NCBI GenBank assembly: GCA_016234685.1
Contig: JACRAT010000036.1
Coordinates: forward strand, 1-64,000
Length of the DNA stretch: 64,000 bases
Source of the DNA: Nitrosomonadales bacterium
GTDB taxonomy: Bacteria > Pseudomonadota > Gammaproteobacteria > Burkholderiales > Gallionellaceae
Reading direction: 5' to 3'
Position 1 is the first letter of the stretch; every line of letters starts with the position of its first letter. Below, piece after piece: positions 57,755-64,000 of the stretch. The position numbers and the translations under genes were made by a program. The notes under the pieces were generated by a model. It was not told where the DNA came from, ran no database searches, and saw only the letters and a program-made list of their open reading frames with translations.

Positions 57755-58174
57755 ATGAAAGTCCCCACGACACTACTACTCGCCGCCTGCACCACCTCTG
57801 CGCTGGCAGGCGAGATACAGCTGGAAGTCGCCGGCTGTCAGCCCGGCCAAGAGGTGCGCGTGGCGCTGTACAACTGGGCGGCGGGATTTTCCTCCGACCG
57901 GGACGCCAAATCCGCCTTGCGTGAACAGGCGATCAGGGCCGAGAGCGATGTGGTGCGACTCGGTTTTTCCGACCTGCCCGCCGGACGCTACGCGGTGGCC
58001 GCATTTCAGGACCGCAACGGCAACCACAAACTGGACAGCAACTTCGTCGGGATGCCGACCGAGCTGTACGGTTTTTCGCGCGACGCACGCAATTTACTCA
58101 GCGCCCCCAGCTTCGAGCAGGCCGCTTTCGAACTGGGCGACGGCAGCGTCACTCAGCTCATCCACCTGAAATGA
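57755..58174 (+). CDS. DUF2141 exported protein
   Basis: 139 residues with a signal peptide (MKVPTTLLLAACTTSALAG; cleavage probably after ALA). The mature part has LEVAGCQPGQEVRVALYNW, LPAGRYAVAAFQDRNGNHKL and GMPTELYGFSRDAR, the DUF2141 pattern with a beta-sandwich. Function unknown. It overlaps the ABC ATPase gene by 4 bp (ATGA), so it is probably part of that export system. Confidence 0.85.
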   Translation: MKVPTTLLLAACTTSALAGEIQLEVAGCQPGQEVRVALYNWAAGFSSDRDAKSALREQAIRAESDVVRLGFSDLPAGRYAVAAFQDRNGNHKLDSNFVGMPTELYGFSRDARNLLSAPSFEQAAFELGDGSVTQLIHLK

Positions 58175-58878
58175 TGCCCGCCATGGATACCCGACCTCTG
58201 CTACAACTGCGCGACATCCGCCGCCGCTTCATGCTGGGCGAGACCGCCATCGACGCGCTGCACGGCGTTTCGCTGGACATCCACGCGGGCGAGTTCCTCG
58301 CCGTGTGGGGGCCGTCCGGCAGCGGCAAATCCACGCTGATGAATCTGGTCGGCCTGATCGACGCGCCGACTTCGGGCGAGATCTTCTTCGACGGGCAAGA
58401 CACACGCTCGCTGGACGACGATGCGCTGACCGAGTTCCGCGCGCAGAAGATCGGCTTCGTGTTCCAGAGCTTCAATCTGGTGCCGGTGCTCTCGGCGCTG
58501 GAGAACGTGTCGCTGCCGCTACAACTGCGCGGCATCCAAGAACAGGAAGCGCGCACTCGCGCCGAGCAAGTGCTGGACGAGGTCGGGCTGGCGAAATTCG
58601 CCGCCTCGCGCCCCGACAAACTCTCCGGAGGCCAGCGCCAGCGCGTCGCCATCGCCCGCGCGCTGGTGGTGTCGCCCCGGCTGGTGATCGCCGACGAACC
58701 GACCGCCAATCTGGATTCGGAGAACAGCCGCATCATCGTCGAACTGATGCGCGAGATGAACCGCGCCCACGGCGTGACCTTCGTCTTCACCACCCACGAC
58801 CCGCGCCTGCTGGAGCATGTGGACAGAAAGATATTGCTGCGTGACGGCAACATCGAGAGCGATGAGGTGATGCCATGA
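58171..58878 (+). CDS. ABC transporter ATP-binding protein (LolD/MacB type)
   Basis: 235 residues. Walker A GPSGSGKSTLMNLVGLI (about 47-55), Q-loop FVFQSFNLVPVLSALENV, signature KLSGGQRQRVAIARALV, Walker B RLVIADEPTANLD, and FTTHDPRLLEHV identify the LolD/MacB/SalX class. It pairs with the FtsX-type permease at 59072. Such pairs work mechanically in the inner membrane rather than as classical pumps. Confidence 0.93.
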   Translation: MMPAMDTRPLLQLRDIRRRFMLGETAIDALHGVSLDIHAGEFLAVWGPSGSGKSTLMNLVGLIDAPTSGEIFFDGQDTRSLDDDALTEFRAQKIGFVFQSFNLVPVLSALENVSLPLQLRGIQEQEARTRAEQVLDEVGLAKFAASRPDKLSGGQRQRVAIARALVVSPRLVIADEPTANLDSENSRIIVELMREMNRAHGVTFVFTTHDPRLLEHVDRKILLRDGNIESDEVMP

Positions 58879-58896
58879 ACGCCAGCCAGCGCCCCA

Positions 58897-59040
58897 CCCA
58901 CGCCGTTCGCTCTGAGCGTAGCGGTGGGTCTTTGCCGCGAAGTCGAAGCGGATACGCAGCCTCGGACGACACTTCGACTCCGGGCTGCGCCCTACGCTCA
59001 GTGCGAACGGGTGTCTTCGACAATCGGTCACTTCCAAGCA
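58897..59040. repeat. Repeat cluster between ABC ATPase and permease genes
   Basis: Several copies of the 'ctacgctcag..gcgaacgg' / 'ttcgac' family lie in both orientations (cgttcgctctgagcgtagcg at 58903, ccctacgctcagtgcgaacg at 58989). They fill the gap between a start-like ATG at 58875, which overlaps the ATPase stop, and the permease start at 59072. The original permease start may have been displaced by this insertion. Confidence 0.7.
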
Positions 59041-59071
59041 TCAATCAGGGACGCAACGAATGGAGCTACGC

Positions 59072-60331
59072 ATGAACACCCTCAACCTCGCCCTGCGCGG
59101 CCTTACCCGCAACCGTCGCCGTTCGTTGGTGACGCTGCTGGCCATCGCCTTTGGCTTCGCCGCCATCGCGCTGTTCGCCGGTTACACCCACAACGTGTAC
59201 GACGGGCTGGCGCGGCAGTCCATCCACGGCGAGTTGCTCGGCCACCTCACCATCAGCAAGCGCGGCATGAGCACGGAAGGCAAGCTCGATCCGGAACGCT
59301 ATCTGCTCACTAGCGCCGATGTGGCGCGCATCACCGAGCTGCTGCGTGACGAGCCGCAGGTCAAGCTGGTCGCGCCGCGTCTGGGGCTTTCCGGTCTGTC
59401 CAGCAATGGCCGCGCCAGCACCATCTTCATCGCCGAAGGCATCACCCCCGAAGCGATGGCGAAGCTACAGGAGAACGTGCTGACAGCGGAAGAGGCGCGC
59501 AGCGGCATGTACGCCGACATCATCAAGCAGCTCGACCCGGCGCACCCCGAGTCCATACTGCTCAGTCAGGGGCTAGCGGCGATGCTGCATCTCAAACCCG
59601 GCGACCAGACCGCGCTGCTCACCAACACCCTAGGCGGACAAGCCAACGCGCTCGATGCCACGGTGGGCGGGCTGTTCAACACCGGCAACGCGGGCAGCAA
59701 CGACAAGTTCGCCTTCATGCCGCTGGCGCTGGCGCAATCGCTGTATGACGTCGGCAACGGCGCCGACCGGCTGACCGTGCTGCTGGCCGATGCCTCGCAG
59801 ACCGAAGCGATGCGCGACCATCTGCTCACCAAGCTGAAAACCGCTGGGTTCGATGTGGAGATCAAGACCTGGCAGGAGCTTTCCGACTTCTACAATCAGG
59901 TCCACGACATGTTCGACATGATCTTCGGCTTCATCTTCAGCATCGTGCTGACCGTGGTGGTGATGAGCGTGGCCAATTCGATGGGCATGACCGTGATCGA
60001 ACGCACCCGCGAGATCGGCACGCTGCGCGCCATCGGCTTGAAGCGCAGCGGCGTGGTGCGGCTGTTCACCGCCGAAGCCCTGCTGCTCACCCTGCTCGGC
60101 TGCGCGGTCGGCGTAGCCCTCACCTTGGGCGTGCGCTACGGCATCAACCTCGCCCACATCTCCTACACCCCACCCAACAGCGCCAGCGCCGTTCCGCTGC
60201 TGGTGGACGTGGATGCCGGACGCACCCTGTTCACCGCCCTGATGATGCTGGCGGTCGGCACGCTGGCGGCGTATCTGCCTGCCAGACGCGCAGCGAAGCA
60301 GCCAGTGATCGAGGCGCTGGGGCATGTTTGA
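59072..60331 (+). CDS. FtsX/MacB-type ABC transporter permease
   Basis: 419 residues. One N-terminal helix (SLVTLLAIAFGFAAIALFAG), a large periplasmic domain (about 45-285), and three C-terminal helices (MIFGFIFSIVLTVVVMSVAN, LLTLLGCAVGVALTLGV, TALMMLAVGTLAAYLPARRA). This is the MacB_PCD plus FtsX layout. ATG 59072 has GGAG 6 bp upstream. It should form a dimer with the upstream ATPase. Confidence 0.93.
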   Translation: MNTLNLALRGLTRNRRRSLVTLLAIAFGFAAIALFAGYTHNVYDGLARQSIHGELLGHLTISKRGMSTEGKLDPERYLLTSADVARITELLRDEPQVKLVAPRLGLSGLSSNGRASTIFIAEGITPEAMAKLQENVLTAEEARSGMYADIIKQLDPAHPESILLSQGLAAMLHLKPGDQTALLTNTLGGQANALDATVGGLFNTGNAGSNDKFAFMPLALAQSLYDVGNGADRLTVLLADASQTEAMRDHLLTKLKTAGFDVEIKTWQELSDFYNQVHDMFDMIFGFIFSIVLTVVVMSVANSMGMTVIERTREIGTLRAIGLKRSGVVRLFTAEALLLTLLGCAVGVALTLGVRYGINLAHISYTPPNSASAVPLLVDVDAGRTLFTALMMLAVGTLAAYLPARRAAKQPVIEALGHV

Positions 60332-60368
60332 TAATGAGCTGCTAGCCACGAGCTAAAAAGGAGAACCC

Positions 60369-61100
60369 ATGAACGCAAAACATTTCTTACTCCCTCTCGC
60401 ACTCTGGAGCGCCCCTCTGTTCGCCGCCCCCGATGCCCACTCCCTGCTCGAACACGCCGACCGCGCACGCGGCGGTGGGTTGCCGGGCATCGTTTGGGAG
60501 ATCAAACTCACCTCGCGTGACGGCGACAAGGTGGCGGACGAGCAGCGTTTCGAGGTGCGCGCGGTGGACGATGCGAGCGTGGCCGAGACGCTGGAGCCGG
60601 TGCGCTTCAAGGGTTCCAAGCTGTTGCAGGTCGGGCGCAATATGTGGCTCACCCGCCCCGGCTTGTCCAAGCCCATCCCCATCTCGCCGCGCCAGCGTCT
60701 GAGCGGCCAAGCCTCCAACGGCGACATCGCCGCCACCGATTACGCAGGCGACTACGACGCGCAGCTGGCGGGCGAGGAAGCGGTGGACGGCGAGGCCTGT
60801 CAGGTGCTGGAGCTCACCGCCAAACAGAAACGCGCCACTTACGACCGCATCCGCTACTGGGTGTCGGCCAAACGCGAGGTGGGCGTGAAGGCCGAGTTCT
60901 ACTCGCTGTCCGGCAAACTGCTCAAGACCGCGCGCTTCGACTACGGCAACAGCATCGACTACCACGGCCAGCGCCTCCCCTTCGTCAGCCGCATGACCCT
61001 CCGCGACGCGCTGCTGGACGCCGAAACGACGATGGTGTTCGGCACGGTGCAGGTGCGCAAAATACCGGCGGCGGAGTTTGATTTGGGGCAGATGCAGTGA
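60369..61100 (+). CDS. LolA-like outer-membrane lipoprotein-sorting protein
   Basis: 243 residues. A signal peptide (MNAKHFLLPLALWSAPLFAA) is followed by a LolA/LppX-like half barrel: IVWEIKLTSRDGDKVADEQ, GSKLLQVGRNMWLTRPGLSK, ISPRQRLSGQASNGDIA, VKAEFYSLSGKLLKTARFDY. It matches the 'outer membrane lipoprotein-sorting' group that travels with FtsX-type ABC permeases. It overlaps the next gene by 4 bp. Confidence 0.88.
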   Translation: MNAKHFLLPLALWSAPLFAAPDAHSLLEHADRARGGGLPGIVWEIKLTSRDGDKVADEQRFEVRAVDDASVAETLEPVRFKGSKLLQVGRNMWLTRPGLSKPIPISPRQRLSGQASNGDIAATDYAGDYDAQLAGEEAVDGEACQVLELTAKQKRATYDRIRYWVSAKREVGVKAEFYSLSGKLLKTARFDYGNSIDYHGQRLPFVSRMTLRDALLDAETTMVFGTVQVRKIPAAEFDLGQMQ

Positions 61101-62425
61101 AAACGAAGAATCCCCCCTCCTCCCTCCTTTTTACCCGCAAGGGGTACGCCGGCGGATGCCCCGTTGCTTCGCAACGCCCCTTCCGCAGTCAAAGTGGGGA
61201 ACTCGACTGGAGATGGAAAACTGGCTCCCCCCTTTGTAAAAGGGGGGCTGGGGGGGATTTGCTTTTGACTTTCCTGCTAACCCTCAGCACATCAGCCCAT
61301 GCCGCCGACCTGCGCTGGGACGGCACCCTCTACGGCTACACCGCCCACTCCAGTCTGCGTGCCGACAGCCTGCTCAATCCCGCCAACCAGATCGCCCGTC
61401 TGCCGCAGGACAGCGCCAGTGCCGAAGCGCGCTTCAACCTCAAGGCCGAGGGTGACGTGCTGCGCCTCACCGCTCGCCCCATCCTGCTGGCGCAGGACAG
61501 CCAGCGCCGCAACGAAGCCTATCTTAGCCAATGGCAATTGCGCCTGCGCGCCTCGGAGGCGTGGAGCGTATCCGCTGGGCGCGAGGTGTTGAACTGGGGA
61601 CCGGCGCAGTTCCGTTCTCCGTCCAGCCCATTTTATTTCGACAACGGACGCAGCGACCCGATGCGCGAGCTGTCCGGCGTGGACGCGCTGAAGCTGTCGT
61701 GGACACCCGGCATAGCAACCACCTTGTCGCTGGCGCGAATCACCGGCTCCGGCCATGTCGCGCAGGATCAATGGCGCGATAGCTGGCTGCTGAAAGCCGA
61801 TCAGCGCGGCGACGACTGGGCGGGCGGGTTGGCGCTGGCGCGCACGCCGGGACAGGGCACGTTCGTCGGTCTGCACGGCCAGTTCACCGCCAGCGACGCG
61901 CTGCTGTTGTACGCGGAAGTCGCCTCGTCCAGCCGCAGCAATGCGCTGCAATCCTCGTCTGATGCGACGCTGTCGTTCAGCATCGCGCCCAGCTCTGCCC
62001 GCCACACCACCACCCTGCTGGGCGCGGCCTACACCTTCGACAACGGCCAGTCGCTCAACACCGAATGGCTGCACGACGACCACGGCTACCGTGCCGCCGA
62101 GGAAAGTGCTTACTTCGCCCGCGCTGCCGCGTCGCCCATCAACGCTGGATTGGCGCTGGGCAACGTACCGCCCTTGCTGGGGCGCGACTACCTGCATCTG
62201 GTGTGGCAGAGCAATCAGATGGAGAGCGGCGGCTACTGGCGGGCGATGGCGACGCATGGTTACACCGACGGCAGCGACGAGTTGTCCGGCTACACCGAGA
62301 CGGCGCTGAATGGGCGCGTCACCGGCTTCGTGCTGGGCGTGCTGCCGCTGGGCGGCAACCGGCAGGAATTCTCCAGCTTGTCGCGCTGGAGTGCGACGGC
62401 GGGGCTGAAGGTGGCGTTGCCTTGA
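61097..62425 (+). CDS. Outer-membrane beta-barrel protein, signal peptide split by repeats
   Basis: 442 residues. The mature part (from about residue 70: ADLRWDGTLYGYTAHSSLRA) has alternating strands and ends in VALP, as an outer-membrane barrel does. A normal signal peptide appears to be interrupted. Basic start MKTK is separated from the hydrophobic core LLLTFLLTLSTSAHA by about 50 residues encoded by repeats (61120-61258). ATG 61097 overlaps the LolA-like gene. An internal start closer to the core may be used instead. Family not recognised. Confidence 0.8.
   Translation: MKTKNPPSSLLFTRKGYAGGCPVASQRPFRSQSGELDWRWKTGSPLCKRGAGGDLLLTFLLTLSTSAHAADLRWDGTLYGYTAHSSLRADSLLNPANQIARLPQDSASAEARFNLKAEGDVLRLTARPILLAQDSQRRNEAYLSQWQLRLRASEAWSVSAGREVLNWGPAQFRSPSSPFYFDNGRSDPMRELSGVDALKLSWTPGIATTLSLARITGSGHVAQDQWRDSWLLKADQRGDDWAGGLALARTPGQGTFVGLHGQFTASDALLLYAEVASSSRSNALQSSSDATLSFSIAPSSARHTTTLLGAAYTFDNGQSLNTEWLHDDHGYRAAEESAYFARAAASPINAGLALGNVPPLLGRDYLHLVWQSNQMESGGYWRAMATHGYTDGSDELSGYTETALNGRVTGFVLGVLPLGGNRQEFSSLSRWSATAGLKVALP
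61120..61258. repeat. Dispersed repeats within the 5' part of the barrel gene
   Basis: Segments ggggtacgccggcggatgcc and gttgcttcgcaacgcccctt resemble those at 62513-62560, and the inverted pair ctcccccctttgtaaaaggg...ggctggggggga lies at about 61227-61258. They interrupt an otherwise normal signal-peptide coding region. Confidence 0.65.
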
Positions 62426-62479
62426 CTCAACAACATGCCATAGCTCATGTCAGAGATCTCGAAGTGTGGCGCGTCCGCT

Positions 62480-62578
62480 CATCCTTCGACTGCGCTGCGC
62501 TACTACCCGCAAGGAGTACGCCGGTGGGTGCCCCGCTGCTACGCAGCGACCCTTCCGCAGGCTCAGGACGAACGGTTA
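62480..62578. repeat. Dispersed repeats before the LytS-type kinase gene
   Basis: Pieces ccttcgactgcgctgcgcta, gtacgccggtgggtgccccg and caggctcaggacgaacggtt belong to families also found at 16391, 61140 and 36108. They occupy most of the 198-bp gap before the kinase. Confidence 0.7.
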
Positions 62579-62623
62579 CCAAGTGGCATTGCCCTCCCCA
62601 TATCTCACCCGCATAATCCCCCC

Positions 62624-63616
62624 ATGCGCCACTGGATCATCCCCACCCTTTCCTCCCTCCTGTTCAACAGCGCCATCGCCGGGTTGCTGACGCTGGTGTC
62701 GTTCGGCGGCAGTTTCTGGAACAACTTCGTGTTCTCGCAGTGCATCGGCCTGTCTATCTACGCCGTCAACGCCAGCGTGGCTTGCCGCATCGCCGACCGT
62801 CGTCGTCGCTGGCAGGTGCTGGCGCTGGCCTTTCCCGGCAGCATCTTCCTCGGCGTGTCGCTGGGGGCGTGGATCACCGGCGAGGGCGACTGGAGCGATC
62901 CGCGCGCTTGGGTGGCGGTGGTGATCGGCCTGTTCTTCGGCGGTATCGGCGGCCTCACTTGGTTCTTGTCCGAGCGCATCGAACAGCTGGACGCCGAGGT
63001 AAAGCAGCGCCAGTTGCAGCAGAGCGAAACCGAACGGCGCGAGCTGGAAGCCCAGCTCAAACTGCTGCAAGCGCAGATCGAGCCACACTTTTTGTTCAAC
63101 ACGCTGGCCAATGTCGGCAGCCTCATTGAAACCAACCCGGAAGCCGCGCGCCGTCTGCTCGATCGCCTCAACGACTGGCTGCGCGTGGCGCTGGTGCGCG
63201 CCCGCAGCGACCATGCCATCTTGGGCGACGAGCTGAATATGCTGGAGAACTATCTGGAGATATTGAAGGTGCGCTTCGGCGAACGGCTGCGCTGGCGCAT
63301 CGAAGCGGACGAGTCCGCGCGCCTCACCCGCTTCCCGCCCATGCTGCTGCAACCGCTGGTGGAGAACGCGGTGCGCCACGGCATCGAACCCAAGCTGGGC
63401 GGCGGCGAGATCGTGATCGCCGTGACACAGGCGAATGAGCAGCTCGACATCGAAGTCAGCGACAACGGCGTGGGGCTGGGCAGTGCGCCCGCTTCCGGCA
63501 CAGGTCTCGCCAATGTACGCGCGCGGCTGGCGGCGCTGTATGGCAATGCGGGGCGGCTGGAACTGGAAGACCGAGCCGACGGCGGCACGACGGCACGACT
63601 GAGATTGCCGCGATGA
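62624..63616 (+). CDS. LytS/YehU-type sensor histidine kinase
   Basis: 330 residues. Four membrane helices lie in the first ~115 residues (PTLSSLLFNSAIAGLLTLVSF, VAVVIGLFFGGIGGLTWFL). A coiled linker leads to the His_kinase (PF06580) motif LLQAQIEPHFLFNTLANV with H155. HATPase_c follows with LQPLVENAVRHGIEP and VSDNGVGLG. ATG 62624 is chosen because upstream sequence is repeat DNA. Its partner regulator starts at 63731. Confidence 0.92.
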   Translation: MRHWIIPTLSSLLFNSAIAGLLTLVSFGGSFWNNFVFSQCIGLSIYAVNASVACRIADRRRRWQVLALAFPGSIFLGVSLGAWITGEGDWSDPRAWVAVVIGLFFGGIGGLTWFLSERIEQLDAEVKQRQLQQSETERRELEAQLKLLQAQIEPHFLFNTLANVGSLIETNPEAARRLLDRLNDWLRVALVRARSDHAILGDELNMLENYLEILKVRFGERLRWRIEADESARLTRFPPMLLQPLVENAVRHGIEPKLGGGEIVIAVTQANEQLDIEVSDNGVGLGSAPASGTGLANVRARLAALYGNAGRLELEDRADGGTTARLRLPR

Positions 63617-63639
63617 ACATCGGGATGGCGATAGCAATA

Positions 63640-63722
63640 CGGCGACTCCCTCATCCCCAGCCCTTCTCCCGGCAGGAGAAGGGAGTTGCGCCCTCTCCCC
63701 TCGGGAGAGGGGTGGGGTGAGG
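63640..63722. repeat. Palindromic repeats between kinase and regulator genes
   Basis: Two units (ccctcatccccagcccttct...aggagaaggg and ccctctcccctcgggagagg, then gtgaggg) belong to the family inside cbbO. They separate the kinase stop, which overlaps an ATGA, from the regulator frame. Confidence 0.8.
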
Positions 63723-63730
63723 GGGCATCC

Positions 63731-64000
63731 GTGAAAGCGCTTATTGCCGACGACGAACAGCATCTGACCGACGACCTGCGCCGCCGCTTGACGCGGCTGT
63801 GGCCGGAGCTGGAGATCGTCGCCACCTTGCACGACGGCATCGCCGCCGCCGAGGCGCTGGCGACGCTGCGACCGGACATCGCTTTCCTCGACATCCGTAT
63901 GCCCGGACTGTCCGGGTTGGACGCGGCACAAGCAGCACCGCCCGGCTGCCGACTGGTGTTCATCACCGCTTACGATGATCACGCTGTGGCTGCGTTCGAA
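63731..64000 (+). CDS. LytR/AlgR-type response regulator, N-terminal receiver (partial)
   Basis: The first 90 codons run to the window end. Starting at GTG 63731, the frame gives KALIADDEQHLTDDLRRRL with the acidic pocket, then AFLDIRMPGLSGLDAA with phospho-acceptor Asp54 and VFITAYDDHAVAAFE. Pairing with a LytS-type kinase predicts a LytTR DNA-binding domain beyond the window. The upstream ATG overlapping the kinase stop is separated from this frame by repeat DNA containing a stop, so GTG 63731 is the best start. Confidence 0.88.
   Translation, partial: MKALIADDEQHLTDDLRRRLTRLWPELEIVATLHDGIAAAEALATLRPDIAFLDIRMPGLSGLDAAQAAPPGCRLVFITAYDDHAVAAFE

Overview
The window looks like a chromosomal segment of a GC-rich chemolithoautotrophic betaproteobacterium, most likely a microaerophilic member of the Nitrosomonadales/Gallionellaceae type. 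This assignment is inference from gene content: form II RuBisCO with CbbQ/CbbO activase and a divergent CbbR, beta-carbonic anhydrase, class I fructose-bisphosphatase, bacteriohemerythrin, many c-di-GMP and two-component proteins, and many short palindromic repeats. No rRNA, CRISPR array or complete prophage was seen. One tRNA gene, Ala(CGC), is present.

Layout. 1-0.6 kb: right end of an IS3-type element and a truncated membrane ORF. 0.5-2.0 kb: a ParD/ParE-like toxin-antitoxin pair lying between an intact xth and a second degraded copy of the xth 3' end. 2.1-3.3 kb: pyrE and a DUF4124 protein. 3.4-10.0 kb: a signalling locus (sensor kinase, single-domain receiver, hybrid kinase, REC-GGDEF-EAL protein, unknown protein). 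10.0-13.2 kb: carbonic anhydrase, purC, purE, fbp. 13.4-19.9 kb: a Dps-like ferritin, then cbbO, cbbQ and cbbM, with divergent cbbR and two matching operator palindromes. 20.0-24.8 kb: bacteriohemerythrin; an operon of HNH protein, 3TM holin-like protein, dual-catalytic endolysin (M15 peptidase plus GH19) and a DUF6765 protein closed by a strong terminator; then convergent lexA with its operator. 25-30.4 kb: gloA, tRNA-Ala, DUF167 protein, cytochrome b561, thpR broken by a stop codon, msbA, ubiH-like gene. 30.5-31.9 kb: an IS3-family element with a doubly damaged transposase.

32-42.6 kb: purB, a hydrolase, plsC, gmhB, glyS, glyQ, a GIY-YIG protein, lnt, a GDT1-family protein, dapB and bamE. 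42.9-47.3 kb: a BamE-domain protein with three NTF2-like repeats, recN, nadK. 47.4-51.2 kb: FIST sensor plus GAF-PAS-PAS-GGDEF-EAL protein. 51.3-55.5 kb: glk, zwf, gnd and pgl (oxidative pentose phosphate entry). 55.5-57.6 kb: mnmA, a Nudix hydrolase, a Rossmann protein. 57.8-64.0 kb: DUF2141 protein, ABC ATPase, FtsX-type permease, LolA-like protein, outer-membrane barrel, LytS-type kinase and the start of its response regulator.

Two themes stand out. First, palindromic GC-rich repeats of several families recur throughout, and several sit in frame inside conserved genes (cbbO, ubiH, glyS, the 3' ends of glyQ and gnd, and the signal peptide of the outer-membrane barrel). Second, the operon at 20.5-24.1 kb has the parts of a phage lysis module (holin plus a two-enzyme endolysin) but no phage structural genes. 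It is combined with an HNH protein and a DUF6765 protein and is the best candidate in the window for an undescribed system.
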